Positions 51,922 through 61,327 of a stretch of DNA of 64,000 nucleotides are shown here, one piece after another. Position numbers and translations under genes: made by a program. The notes below the pieces were generated by a model. That model searched no databases. It was not told where the DNA came from and saw only the letters and a program-made list of their open reading frames with translations. The DNA comes from Verrucomicrobiaceae bacterium (GTDB lineage: Bacteria > Verrucomicrobiota > Verrucomicrobiia > Verrucomicrobiales > Verrucomicrobiaceae), in contig JAEUHN010000026.1 in the NCBI GenBank assembly GCA_016795365.1, forward strand, positions 124,001 through 188,000. The letters are read 5' to 3'. The stretch's first letter is position 1, and each line of letters starts with the position of its first letter.

Positions 51922-54900
51922 ATGAAACTCGTTCAGTGTGCTCCCCCTTTGATTGTCGGCTTGGCCATCTGCCTGGCTTTGGCGAACGCATGTGCATCTG
52001 CCGCAGAGCCTGCCCTGTCCTACAACTTCGATGTGCGGCCAGTGCTGTCCTCCAAGTGCTTTGCCTGTCATGGAATGGACGCTGCCAAGCGCAAAGGAAA
52101 GCTCCGCCTGGATCAGCGTGAGTCCGCCATCGAGCGAAAAGCCATCGTGCCGGGCAAGCCGGAGCAAAGTGAACTCATCGCACGCATCACGACCACGGAT
52201 GAAGACGAGGTGATGCCGCCGCCAGAGAAGCACAACGCGCTCTCCAAGGCGGAGATCGCCATGCTCAAGCGATGGGTCGCTGAAGGCGCGGTTTACGAAC
52301 AGCACTGGTCCTTCACGACGCCCACGAAGCCATTCGTGCCCGAGGTGGCAGGCGTGACCAGCCCGATTGATGCCCTGGTGCGTGCCCAGCTTCAGAAGAA
52401 GGGATGGAGGCCGACCGCAGAGGCGGATCGCAACGACTGGCTGCGCCGTGTGACCTTTGCCCTCACAGGTCTCCCGCCAACGCCTGCCGAGGTCGATGCC
52501 TTTGTCGCGGATACCAGCGCTACGGCCTGTGAAACGGTGGTGGACCGCCTCTTGAGGTCGTCCGCCTACGGGGAGCGCATGGCGGCGATTTGGTGTGATG
52601 CAGCTCGTTATGCAGACACGTATGGGCGGCACGAGGATGCAGACAGCATGGTCTGGCCGTGGCGAGACTGGGTCATCCGGGCGTTCAATGCCAACATGCC
52701 TTACGATAAGTTTATCCACTGGCAGCTGGCGGGTGATTTGATGCCCAATCCGAGTCAGGATCAACGCATCGCGACAGCCTTCAATCGTCTGTGTGTGCAG
52801 TCCAACGAGTCTGGCAGTGATCCCGAAGAGTTCCGCTGGGACCAGGTTTTTGATCGCGTCAAAACCACCGGGACCGCAGTGCTGGGCCTAGCGCTGGAGT
52901 GCGCCCGCTGTCACGATCACAAGTATGATCCGCTGACGCGCACGGACTACTACCGGTTTGCCGCCTTCTTCGACAAGATCGACGAACTCGGGCTCTTCTC
53001 ACGTTACTCGAACGGCATTCCATCGCCCTCGGCCTTCATCTACAAGCCGGGTGAAAGCGAACGCCACGAACAGCTCAAGCTGGACGTGAAACATGCCGAA
53101 CAGGCCTGGGAGGCGGCCAAAGAAGGCGCGGGCGAGCGGTTTGAAGAATGGCTGCACGACCATGCGCCGCCGGGGCGAGGAGACGGACTTTGGGGCGAGC
53201 TGGCCACACCTGCCAATCATGGGCGAGTCGAGTCAATCCTCCAGAGGCCCCACCTTTACACCAGTTTCGACGTCATCGACATGGCGACGAAGTCCTACGT
53301 CGTGGACAGCAACTATGAGGTTGAGGTGCAGGGCACTGCGTCGATCAAAGACGAGATTCCGGGACGTGTGGGACGTGGTCTGTATTTCGCTGCTGAGAAA
53401 CCCAAGAAGCTGGGCTTCCCCTCGCGGATCGCACCTTACTTGCGCTGGCAGCCGTTCACGCTGTCGATCTGGCTGAAGATGGACCAGGTGCCGGAGCATG
53501 CAGTGATCTTGCACCGCACACGCGCGGGCCTGGATGCCGCGAACCGTGGCTACGAACTGACCTTTGAAGACGGACGCCTCACCGCCACGCTCGCCTATTA
53601 TTACCCTGGCAATGCGATCCGGGTGCAGGCCGAGGAGCGATTGGAATTCAAGGACTACCGGCAGGTTGCCGTGACCTACGACGGCTCCAGTCGTGCAGGC
53701 GGACTCGCCTTGTATGCAGATGGACGCAAGCTGAGCACCCGCATCGTTCGCGACCATCTGACCAATGACATCGATTACCTCAAGGAGTGGGGCGACTTGG
53801 ACAATACTACGGTGGCGGATGCTGACGCGGGCAAGACCTTCAGCCTGCGCGTAGGCGGACGCACGCTCGATGCAGGTCTTCGTGATGCGTATGTCGATGA
53901 GCTTCGCGTTTATAGCGATCAGCTAAGCGCAGTGGAAATTGCACGGCTCGCTGGCGTGAAGATCGATGCCGATGACTCCACCTGGAAGGAATGGTTCATG
54001 CGCGAAGTGGATCTACCCTGCCGACTTGCCTTTGAGAAGCTTAAGGAAGCGCGCCATGCAGAGAGCGGCTTCGCTGTGAAGCTCGATCAGATGATGGTGA
54101 TGGATGAATCGCATGGACCAAAGCGTCAGACGCCCATGCTCAATCGTGGTGACTTCCGTCAGCCGGGCGACCTCGTAGAGCCAGGCACGCCTGCGTCATT
54201 GCTGCCCTTCCCGCCTGGGGCTCCGAAGAACCGTTTGGGTCTCGCACAGTGGCTGACGGATCCCAAGCATCCGCTCACCAGCCGCGTGCAGGTGAACCGC
54301 CTTTGGACCGTGTTCTTCGGTCGCGGCCTCGTGGCCACACCGGAGGACTTCGGGCTGCAAGGACGAGTGCCAGCACAACCCGATCTGCTTAACTGGCTCG
54401 CCGTTCACTTCATGGAGTCGGGCTGGAACATGAAAGCCCTCTGCCGTGAAATCGCACTGAGCCAGACTTATCGCCAGTCCACGACGCCCTCAGACAAAGC
54501 ACTCTTCGAAGCCGATCCCGAGAATCAATTCCTCGCCCGCGGTCCGCGTTTCCGTCTGCCGGCCGAGCACCTCCGCGATGCAGCTCTGGCAGCCTGCGGC
54601 CTGCTCAATCCTGCCATCGGTGGCCCGAGCGTGAAGCCTTACCAACCCGCCGGGCTCTGGGAAGACAGCGGCACGCAGCACACTTATACGCAGGACAAGG
54701 GGGACAAGCTCTACCGGCGCAGCCTCTACACCTTCTGGCGTCGCACCTGTCCACCGCCGGTGATGAGTGTCTTCGATGCGCCCACACGTGAGTTCTGCCG
54801 GGTGAAGCGGGAATCCACGCTGACGCCGCTCCAGGCTCTTGCCTTGATGAACGACACGGGCTTCCTCGAAACCGCGCGTGTGCTGGGCGAGAAGCTCGTG

Positions 54901-55179
54901 CGCGAGCACCCGACTGCGACTCAAGATGCCGAGCGCGTGGCGCTGGCTTCCCGATTGCTTCTGGGCCGCATCCCCTCCGATCAGCAGAGCAAGTCGATGG
55001 CTTCGCTCATCGCCGAAGCACGTGCCCACTATGCTGCGAATGAAGTGGAGGCGAACAAACTGCTGCAGACATCTGGCCAGGCACCGATCGACAAAAAGCT
55101 GCCGCCAGCGGAAGTCGCCGCCACAATGCTCATGACTCGAGCGCTGCTCAACAGCGAGCCTTTCATGGTCTCCTACTAG
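51922..55179 (+). CDS. PSD1/DUF1549-LamG-DUF1553 planctomycete-type cytochrome c protein
   Basis: 1085 residues with a signal peptide (1-27). A c-type haem motif CFACH sits at residues 46-50 in the PSCyt1 domain. DUF1549 follows (about 145-350; a second CHDHKYDP motif lies in it, with CARCH just before). A LamG/concanavalin-like jelly roll occupies about 440-690 (QPFTLSIWLKMDQ ... YVDELRVYSDQL). DUF1553 ends the protein (about 770-1075). Such proteins are abundant in Planctomycetes and Verrucomicrobia and are suspected to take part in polysaccharide oxidation or attachment. The next gene is the usual DUF1501 partner, 22 bp downstream. Confidence 0.9.
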   Translation: MKLVQCAPPLIVGLAICLALANACASAAEPALSYNFDVRPVLSSKCFACHGMDAAKRKGKLRLDQRESAIERKAIVPGKPEQSELIARITTTDEDEVMPPPEKHNALSKAEIAMLKRWVAEGAVYEQHWSFTTPTKPFVPEVAGVTSPIDALVRAQLQKKGWRPTAEADRNDWLRRVTFALTGLPPTPAEVDAFVADTSATACETVVDRLLRSSAYGERMAAIWCDAARYADTYGRHEDADSMVWPWRDWVIRAFNANMPYDKFIHWQLAGDLMPNPSQDQRIATAFNRLCVQSNESGSDPEEFRWDQVFDRVKTTGTAVLGLALECARCHDHKYDPLTRTDYYRFAAFFDKIDELGLFSRYSNGIPSPSAFIYKPGESERHEQLKLDVKHAEQAWEAAKEGAGERFEEWLHDHAPPGRGDGLWGELATPANHGRVESILQRPHLYTSFDVIDMATKSYVVDSNYEVEVQGTASIKDEIPGRVGRGLYFAAEKPKKLGFPSRIAPYLRWQPFTLSIWLKMDQVPEHAVILHRTRAGLDAANRGYELTFEDGRLTATLAYYYPGNAIRVQAEERLEFKDYRQVAVTYDGSSRAGGLALYADGRKLSTRIVRDHLTNDIDYLKEWGDLDNTTVADADAGKTFSLRVGGRTLDAGLRDAYVDELRVYSDQLSAVEIARLAGVKIDADDSTWKEWFMREVDLPCRLAFEKLKEARHAESGFAVKLDQMMVMDESHGPKRQTPMLNRGDFRQPGDLVEPGTPASLLPFPPGAPKNRLGLAQWLTDPKHPLTSRVQVNRLWTVFFGRGLVATPEDFGLQGRVPAQPDLLNWLAVHFMESGWNMKALCREIALSQTYRQSTTPSDKALFEADPENQFLARGPRFRLPAEHLRDAALAACGLLNPAIGGPSVKPYQPAGLWEDSGTQHTYTQDKGDKLYRRSLYTFWRRTCPPPVMSVFDAPTREFCRVKRESTLTPLQALALMNDTGFLETARVLGEKLVREHPTATQDAERVALASRLLLGRIPSDQQSKSMASLIAEARAHYAANEVEANKLLQTSGQAPIDKKLPPAEVAATMLMTRALLNSEPFMVSY

Positions 55180-55201
55180 AACCTCAGCCCTTCGATCTGT
55201 C

Positions 55202-56644
55202 ATGCACTGCCATCGTTACTCAGACTTGAATGGAATGACTCGTCGCGAAGTCATCACCCGCATGGGCCAAGGTGTTGGCGGTGCTGCGCTCGCCAGTCTG
55301 TTGGGCACTCCGCAAACAGCGGAAGCACGCGGGATCGCGGGGCTGCCGCATTTCGCGCCGAAGGCGAAGCGGGTGATCTGTTTGTTCATGAGCGGGGGCC
55401 TGTCGCAGCTCGAGTCCTTCGACTACAAACCGGTGCTTGCGCAGCAGGCAGGCAAGCCGGTGCCGCCCTCAGTTTTCAAAGGACGCAAGCCGCTCGGCAT
55501 GTCGAAGCTCCAGGGTAACTTCTTCGCCCAAGGGTCCGTGTTTCCCTTCAAGCAGCATGGCCAGAGTGGTGCGTGGGTGAGCGACATGTTCCCCCAGATC
55601 GCCCGCCACTCGGATCGCATCTGCTTCCTCAAAGGCATGGTCTCCGATGCGGTGAATCACGATCCAGCGATCATCTTCGCCAACAGCGGCGCACAGCTGC
55701 CTGGTCGCCCAGTCATGGGTTCGTGGCTGAGCTATGGGTTGGGATCAGAGAACGAAAACCTCCCCGCTTTCATCGTCCTGGTGACACGCAAGCCTGTGGA
55801 CCAGCCGCTCTCGTCGCGTTTGTGGGACAGCGGGTTCCTGCCATCGCAGCATCAAGGCGTGCCGTTCCGTGCTGGCAAAGAGCCGGTGCTCTTCCTTGAG
55901 AATCCAACGGGCCTGCCGCCCGAGTTGCATCGCAAGATGCTGGACCGACTCCGCGAACTTCATCAAGATGAACTCGCTCGTCGTGGCGAAGCCGAAATCA
56001 ATGCCCGCATCGAGCAATATGAGATGGCGTTCCGAATGCAGACCTCGGTGCCGGATGTGACCAGCATTGCCGACGAGAAGAAGGCTACTCTGGAGCGCTA
56101 CGGCCCCGATGCCGAGAAGTCGGGATCCTTTGCGCGCAATTGCATCCTCGCGCGACGGTTGAGCGAGCGCGGTGTGCGATTTGTCCAGCTCTACCATCCA
56201 GGCTGGGACCATCATGCGAACATCAAAGGCGGATTCGAAGGCACCGCGAAGGAGATCGATCAGCCCATCGCAGCCTTGCTCGACGATCTCAATGAGCGCG
56301 ACATGCTCAAGGACACGCTGGTCATGTTCATGACCGAGTTCGGACGCACCTGTTACTCTCAAGGTGGGAGTGTAAAAGGCGATGCCGACTATGGCCGCGA
56401 GCATCATCGCGATGCCTTCACCTTCTGGCTCGCGGGTGCTGGTATCAAGGGTGGCGTGTCGCACGGTGTCACGGACGATTTCGGCTTCGATGTTGTGGAG
56501 GGCAAGGTCACGATGAATGATTTCCACGCCACCTTCATGCATCTCATGGGCATCCAGCACGATCGTTTCACCTTCCCATTCCAAGGACGCGACTTCCGCC
56601 TTACGGACATCGCAGGCAATGTGGTCAAACCAATCCTCGCCTAG
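55202..56644 (+). CDS. DUF1501 (sulfatase-like) protein
   Basis: 480 residues from the ATG at 55202; MTRREVITRMGQGVGG at residue 12 could also start. The N-terminus resembles a twin-arginine signal (TRREVITRMGQGVGGAALASLLG). The core has LFMSGGLSQLESFDYKP and FMTEFGRTCYSQGG, both characteristic of DUF1501, a branch of the alkaline phosphatase/sulfatase fold. It is the standard partner of PSD1 genes and begins 22 bp after one. Substrate and reaction are unproven; a role in extracellular polysaccharide processing is inferred. Confidence 0.9.
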   Translation: MHCHRYSDLNGMTRREVITRMGQGVGGAALASLLGTPQTAEARGIAGLPHFAPKAKRVICLFMSGGLSQLESFDYKPVLAQQAGKPVPPSVFKGRKPLGMSKLQGNFFAQGSVFPFKQHGQSGAWVSDMFPQIARHSDRICFLKGMVSDAVNHDPAIIFANSGAQLPGRPVMGSWLSYGLGSENENLPAFIVLVTRKPVDQPLSSRLWDSGFLPSQHQGVPFRAGKEPVLFLENPTGLPPELHRKMLDRLRELHQDELARRGEAEINARIEQYEMAFRMQTSVPDVTSIADEKKATLERYGPDAEKSGSFARNCILARRLSERGVRFVQLYHPGWDHHANIKGGFEGTAKEIDQPIAALLDDLNERDMLKDTLVMFMTEFGRTCYSQGGSVKGDADYGREHHRDAFTFWLAGAGIKGGVSHGVTDDFGFDVVEGKVTMNDFHATFMHLMGIQHDRFTFPFQGRDFRLTDIAGNVVKPILA

Positions 56645-56653
56645 CCTTCGTCC

Positions 56654-57085
56654 ATGCATTCTGTGCTGCGTATTTGTGTCCTGTTGATTGCGATCGTTCT
56701 GTGCTGTCCGGCCTGCAAAAAGAAGGAGCCGCCGAAGCGTAAGCGGGAGGAGATCGTGGGCGAAGCATCGCGTGAACGGCGTCGGCTCAACAACTTTGCG
56801 ATGTCACTGCGGCGAGTCATTGACTGGCGTCAGACTCAGCCGGTGGCGAGCACTGAGGCCCTGCGACGTTCCATGATCAAGGAGGTGGTGAAGAAGTTCG
56901 ACGAGATCAATACTCGTGAACTGCCATCCAAGGCGGAGGCGATTTGGTCTCGTGTCCTCGCCGCCTGGCACGAACTGGATGATGCTGGAACGGCTGATCC
57001 CGAGTTGCTCAAGAAAGGCGCTGCGGCTGCCCAGGAGTTGAATGACTACCTGGCCGAGAATGGTTTCCCCGATGTGAGGTTGTGA
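56654..57085 (+). CDS. Small lipoprotein, hypothetical
   Basis: 143 residues, starting 9 bp after the DUF1501 stop. The signal ends in VLCCPAC with the third cysteine followed by a lysine-rich stretch (KKKEPPKRKREEI), giving a positive charge just after lipidation. The rest is predicted helical and contains KAEAIWSRVLAAWHELDDAG. No family recognised. It is likely cotranscribed with the PSD1-DUF1501 pair. Confidence 0.72.
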   Translation: MHSVLRICVLLIAIVLCCPACKKKEPPKRKREEIVGEASRERRRLNNFAMSLRRVIDWRQTQPVASTEALRRSMIKEVVKKFDEINTRELPSKAEAIWSRVLAAWHELDDAGTADPELLKKGAAAAQELNDYLAENGFPDVRL

Positions 57086-57167
57086 GTGGCATGGTGTTGT
57101 TCGTTGCATCCGACCTTGGTCGGCGCACCGTAGAGAGGCGGTCCACGTCACACCTTGCCGAGCTTGC

Positions 57168-58211
57168 ATGATTCTGCGTTTCCTCTTTGCCTTCTTTGCA
57201 GGTGCCCTTGCCTGCGCATCCGCCAAGGACACCACACCAGGACCGCAGTGGGAAAAGGTGAAGCCCGAGCAGGTGGGCCTCAATGAAAAGAAGCTCAAGC
57301 AATACGCCGAACGTGTGAAGGGCGACGGATGTATTGTGCGATACGGCAAGATGGCCTACCAATGGGGCGATGTGAAGTCGAGTCGGGACTGGGCTTCGGC
57401 TTCCAAGCCTGTGCTGAGCACGATGCTGCTGTTTGGTGTTGAGCATCGGATCATCGACAGCGTGCACACTCCGATTGCGCAGTATGGATGGCCTTTGCGA
57501 GGAGACGATGTGGGGATCACCTTTCGTCAGCTTGCCTGCATGACCAGCGGCTATGCGTGTGAGGAGGGGCCGGGTATTGCGTGGGCTTACAATGACTACG
57601 GTATTGAGCTGTTCGCGCAGTCTTTGGAGCGTGCGTTTGGCCGATCCTTGAATGAGGCAGCGAAGGATTTCATGGCTCCGCTGCAGTTCCAAGATGGCAG
57701 GGCGTTTGGATCACGGCGTGGTCATGGTTGCACGCTCAGTCCTCGCGACATGGCGCGGCTTGGTTGGTTCTGGCTGAACGAGTTCAAATGGGGCGATCAT
57801 CGTCTGATTTCGCATCGACTCTTCACTCGCAATATCAAAGTGGGAGTGCCGACCGATCTGCCTCGTTCGGCTTCGACCAAGGCTGACGATTACCTTGAGG
57901 TGGATACTTATGGAGGTGGTGTGAATCAAACTCCGTGGGGGCCTGGATGCTATGGTTTCGCTTTCTGGTTCAATGGCCAGCTGGCGAACGGGGAGCGAGT
58001 CTGGCCTGCGGCTCCGTCGGATGCATTTCAAGCAAACGGCATCTGGAACCGGGACACGGTGACAATGTATCCTTCGCTCGACATGGTCGTCGTGGTCAGC
58101 ATGGCGCGGAAGCCTGGGAAATTTCAGCCTGGTGTGGTCGAAGGTGCGGCGAATCAAAACATGAAACTCCTGATGGATGCCGTGGTGGGCGACCGTCCGA
58201 AACGCTGGTGA
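57168..58211 (+). CDS. Beta-lactamase-family serine hydrolase
   Basis: 347 residues with a signal peptide (1-19). The S-x-x-K motif is SASK (in DWASASKPVLSTMLLFG), and the second motif is the YND in GIAWAYNDYGIELFA. The third, K-T-G-type strand is not clear. This is the class C-like PBP4/esterase group that includes D-aminopeptidases and esterases. It lies between the small lipoprotein and the DUF5060 protein and could remove acyl or amide groups from extracellular substrates. Not a typical antibiotic resistance enzyme. Confidence 0.85.
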   Translation: MILRFLFAFFAGALACASAKDTTPGPQWEKVKPEQVGLNEKKLKQYAERVKGDGCIVRYGKMAYQWGDVKSSRDWASASKPVLSTMLLFGVEHRIIDSVHTPIAQYGWPLRGDDVGITFRQLACMTSGYACEEGPGIAWAYNDYGIELFAQSLERAFGRSLNEAAKDFMAPLQFQDGRAFGSRRGHGCTLSPRDMARLGWFWLNEFKWGDHRLISHRLFTRNIKVGVPTDLPRSASTKADDYLEVDTYGGGVNQTPWGPGCYGFAFWFNGQLANGERVWPAAPSDAFQANGIWNRDTVTMYPSLDMVVVVSMARKPGKFQPGVVEGAANQNMKLLMDAVVGDRPKRW

Positions 58212-58215
58212 TCCC

Positions 58216-59775
58216 ATGACGAACAACCTTCTCGCGACAGCCTGCCTGCTGCTGATTCTCACTTCCTGCGGCCAGTCACAGCCCGTCGTCCTGCCGGAGG
58301 CGAAATGCTGGGAACCTGTGGAGCTGGCTTTCCACGCGGAGGTGAAGGCTGCGAATCCATTCCTCGTGCACTTCGATGCGATCGTCACGGCTCCTGATGG
58401 TCGCGAGTTGCGTGTGCCTGGTTTCTTCGACGGGAATGACGTGTGGAAGGCGCGAGTCATGCCCTTCGCGCCCGGAGCATGGAAGGTGGTGACGAGGTCT
58501 GTGGAGGCGACGCTTGAGGGTCACCGGTTTGAGTTTTCATGCTCGGAGCGTTCAGCACCTCATCAGCATGGGCGACTAAGGGTGGATGGTGAGCATCCGC
58601 ATCACTTCAAGTTCGAGGACGGCTCCCGGCATTTCATGCTGGCTTACGAATGCGACTGGCTGTGGGCACTGGATCATGGTGATGCGACGATGCCGAAGAC
58701 GAAGGCGTTTCTCGATCGAATCGCAGGGCACGGATTCAACACCATGATCGTCAACACTTTCGCCTACGACACGGGCTGGCGAACTGGCAAGACGGAGGCC
58801 GAGGACCTGGGGCCGCCTCCTGCGATGCCTTGGCTGGGCACGCCAGAGAAGCCGGACCACAAGCGGCTCAACCTTGCCTTCTGGCAACACTACGACCGTA
58901 TGATGCAATCGATGCACGACCGCGGCCTTATCGCGCATGTGCTCTGCAAGGTTTACAACAAGCGAGTGAAGTGGCCGAAGCGGGGCAGCGATGGCGATGA
59001 GCTGTTTTTCCGCACGTTGATCGCACGTTATTCAGCTTTCCCAGGGATTGTCTGGGACTTCGCCAAGGAGGCCCACAACGAGAAGGATCTGGACTACAAA
59101 CTGGCCCGGCTGCGGTATCTGCGAGAGGCTGATCCGTTCCGTCACTTGGTCACGGTTCATGATGACGACAAGAACTACGGCAGTGGAGTCTTCGATGCTC
59201 TGGTGGACTTCCGAACCGACCAACAGCACGACCAGTTCCGCGCCAAGGTGCTGGAGCAGCGCTCCCAAAAGGCGTGGCCGGTGATGAATTCCGAGTTTGG
59301 ATACGAGCAGGGAGCCGGTGGGCCGGAGGACAGAACCTATGCCGTGGTTCAATCGCCTGAGGCCTTTGCGATCAGGGCATGGGAGGTGGTCATGGCGGGA
59401 GGCTACACGGCTTACTACCACACGCACACCGCGTGGGATGTGCTGCGGACCGACATCAACCCGCCTGGCTATCGGCTTTTCGGACTGCTGCGTCGATTCT
59501 TCGAGACGACGAACTACTGGGAGCTATCGCCAACGTCGAACTCTGCGGGACCGTGGATGTTGGAGAACCCTGGACACGAGTATGTGCTATGGTCTGGCAA
59601 TAGCGCGGCTACTGGACTAGAGCTTCCAAAGGATGCCGAAGGGATGAAGGTCCGGTGGTTCAGGCCATTGACGGGTGAGGAGATGGGAGGTGGAGCCGTG
59701 CCATCAGGGACTCGCACCCTGACGCCGCCTGGGGCGTGGGACGGAACTCCGGTGGTGCTGCATCTGAAGCGATGA
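58216..59775 (+). CDS. DUF5060/DUF4038 glycosidase-like lipoprotein
   Basis: 519 residues from the ATG at 58216, 4 bp after the previous stop. The signal ends with lipobox LILTSC (Cys16-17). DUF5060 is the beta-sandwich at about 25-105 (CWEPVELAFHAEVKAANPF). A TIM-barrel DUF4038-like domain follows with HFMLAYECDWLWAL and GFNTMIVNTFAYD, and probable catalytic acids in WDFAKEAHNEKD and MNSEFGYEQG. The C-terminal strand domain resembles the putative collagen-binding domain often found with these barrels. It is a probable exported glycoside hydrolase; the substrate cannot be told. Confidence 0.85.
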   Translation: MTNNLLATACLLLILTSCGQSQPVVLPEAKCWEPVELAFHAEVKAANPFLVHFDAIVTAPDGRELRVPGFFDGNDVWKARVMPFAPGAWKVVTRSVEATLEGHRFEFSCSERSAPHQHGRLRVDGEHPHHFKFEDGSRHFMLAYECDWLWALDHGDATMPKTKAFLDRIAGHGFNTMIVNTFAYDTGWRTGKTEAEDLGPPPAMPWLGTPEKPDHKRLNLAFWQHYDRMMQSMHDRGLIAHVLCKVYNKRVKWPKRGSDGDELFFRTLIARYSAFPGIVWDFAKEAHNEKDLDYKLARLRYLREADPFRHLVTVHDDDKNYGSGVFDALVDFRTDQQHDQFRAKVLEQRSQKAWPVMNSEFGYEQGAGGPEDRTYAVVQSPEAFAIRAWEVVMAGGYTAYYHTHTAWDVLRTDINPPGYRLFGLLRRFFETTNYWELSPTSNSAGPWMLENPGHEYVLWSGNSAATGLELPKDAEGMKVRWFRPLTGEEMGGGAVPSGTRTLTPPGAWDGTPVVLHLKR

Positions 59776-59800
59776 AAGCCGCGAACCTGACCGTCAGTGG

Positions 59801-59863
59801 CCATGTTCATTTCAAATAGGTGAATGTTTGTTTGCAATAGCCGAGTGCTTGGTTGCAATATGT
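59801..59863 (+). repeat. Three 21-bp direct repeats upstream of the Tat oxidoreductase
   Basis: Units begin at 59801, 59822 and 59843. The second and third share 15 of 18 bases (GAATGTTTGTTTGCAATA and GAGTGCTTGGTTGCAATA); the first is more diverged. The 21-base period is two helical turns, as expected of binding sites arrayed on one face of the DNA. They end 21 bases before the chosen start codon at 59884. A regulator-binding function is inferred only. Confidence 0.4.
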
Positions 59864-59883
59864 TGGCGCGAATGCCCGATTAC

Positions 59884-61224
59884 ATGTCTTTCAATCCCAG
59901 CACCTCTATGTCTCCGACCACGCCTCCGCTTTCTCGTCGTCACTTTATTCGCACCAGCAGCGGTGCCCTTTTTGCTCCAGCTGTCATCACGGCGGCCACC
60001 ACGCTTAGAGCCCAGCAGAAGGCAGATTCGGCTGAGACGATCAAGATTGGTCTCATCGGCTGTGGAGGTCGCGGATCCGGCGCTGCCAATCAGGCTTTGT
60101 CCGCCTACGACAAGAACTCGAAGCTGGTGGCGATCGCGGACGTGCAGGACACGCAGATCGAGAAATCGCTGTCCAACCTCAAGACGATTCACGGCGAACG
60201 TGTGGACGTCGCGCCCGAGCATCGTTTTACGGGACTGGATGGGTTCAAAAAGGTGCTGGCGATGGACGTGGACGTCGTGATTCTCGCCACGCCTCCGGGC
60301 TTCCGTCCGATGCATCTGACTGCGGCGGTGGAAGCTGGAAAGCATATCTTCTGCGAGAAGCCGATGGCTGTGGATCCCGCAGGCTATCGCGTGGCGATGG
60401 AGGCTGTCCGCAAGGCGAAGGAAAAGAAGCTCAACCTCGTGGCAGGCTTCTGCTGGCGCTATGACTACGCACGACAGGAAGCCTTCAAGCGGCTGATGGA
60501 CGGCGAGATCGGTGATGTCGTGGCAAGTTCTCACACTTATCACACAGGTCCTGTGAAGCCGATGCCGAAAGCTGACACTCGTCCTGCTGGCATGGGCGAC
60601 GTGGAGTGGCAGGTGCGTAACTGGTATAACTTCTCGTGGCTCGGAGGCGATGGCTTGGTGGAGCAGGCCGTGCACAGCATCGACAAGCTTTGCTGGGGCA
60701 TGAAGGATCAGCCGCCGGTGGCGGCCGTCGGCGTTGGCGGGCGTCAGATCGCAGCGGAGGGCGGCAATATCTTCGATCACTTTCACGTGGCCTACGAGTT
60801 CGCAGGCGGTGTGATGTGCCACATGGCAAGCCGCCAGATTCCGAACTGCTACGGCGACACTTCCGACATCATCGCAGGCACCAAAGGCAAGCTGCTGATT
60901 GGCAAGGTGGGTGGTGGTGAACCGCTCATCGACGGCCAGAAGCGCTGGCGCTGGAAGGGACAGAAGAAGGACATGTATCAGGTGGAGCACGACGTGCTCT
61001 TTGAAGCCGTTCGCAATGGCGGACTGGTCAATGATGGCGATCGGATGTTGAATAGCACACTGGTGGCGATTCTTGGCCGAACAGCCTGCTACACTGGCAA
61101 GCGCATCACCTGGGATGAGATTACGAAGAGCGCGCTCGATCTTGCCCCAGAAGAAACGCTTGGGTGGGGCGACAAGTTTGAGCCGACTCCGCTTCCGCAG
61201 CCGGGCATCACCAAGCTTGTGTAA
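59884..61224 (+). CDS. Tat-exported Gfo/Idh/MocA oxidoreductase
   Basis: 446 residues from the ATG at 59884; an in-frame reading upstream passes through direct repeats and is rejected. A twin-arginine signal is present (SRRHFIRTSSGALFAPAVI). The Rossmann segment is IKIGLIGCGGRGSGAAN, and the family motif EKPMAVD (in GKHIFCEKPMAV) carries the catalytic lysine. The C-terminal domain follows, with WYNFSWLGGDGLVEQAVHSIDKLCW characteristic of the secreted verrucomicrobial members. They probably act on sugars in the periplasm, but the substrate is unknown. A strong terminator follows at 61252. Confidence 0.9.
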   Translation: MSFNPSTSMSPTTPPLSRRHFIRTSSGALFAPAVITAATTLRAQQKADSAETIKIGLIGCGGRGSGAANQALSAYDKNSKLVAIADVQDTQIEKSLSNLKTIHGERVDVAPEHRFTGLDGFKKVLAMDVDVVILATPPGFRPMHLTAAVEAGKHIFCEKPMAVDPAGYRVAMEAVRKAKEKKLNLVAGFCWRYDYARQEAFKRLMDGEIGDVVASSHTYHTGPVKPMPKADTRPAGMGDVEWQVRNWYNFSWLGGDGLVEQAVHSIDKLCWGMKDQPPVAAVGVGGRQIAAEGGNIFDHFHVAYEFAGGVMCHMASRQIPNCYGDTSDIIAGTKGKLLIGKVGGGEPLIDGQKRWRWKGQKKDMYQVEHDVLFEAVRNGGLVNDGDRMLNSTLVAILGRTACYTGKRITWDEITKSALDLAPEETLGWGDKFEPTPLPQPGITKLV

Positions 61225-61251
61225 ATCGAGCACTCGAATCCAATGTGACGC

Positions 61252-61283
61252 AAAGGCTGGCCGTGGGGCCAGCCTTTGTTTTT
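61252..61283 (+). terminator. Rho-independent terminator after the Tat oxidoreductase gene
   Basis: AAAGGCTGGCC (61252-61262) and GGCCAGCCTTT (61267-61277) form an 11-bp perfect stem with a GTGG loop, followed by GTTTTT. It lies 28 bases after the stop codon, and a new gene begins 45 bases further on. Confidence 0.88.
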
Positions 61284-61327
61284 GGTCGTTGAGTTCGCCT
61301 TGGCGGCGGCGTAATCATGAGATTGTT

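Noticed and set aside
57110..57123. Terminator after the small lipoprotein gene (CCGACC-TT-GGTCGG)
   Set aside because: Only a 6-bp stem with a 2-base loop and no T-tract; too weak to call.
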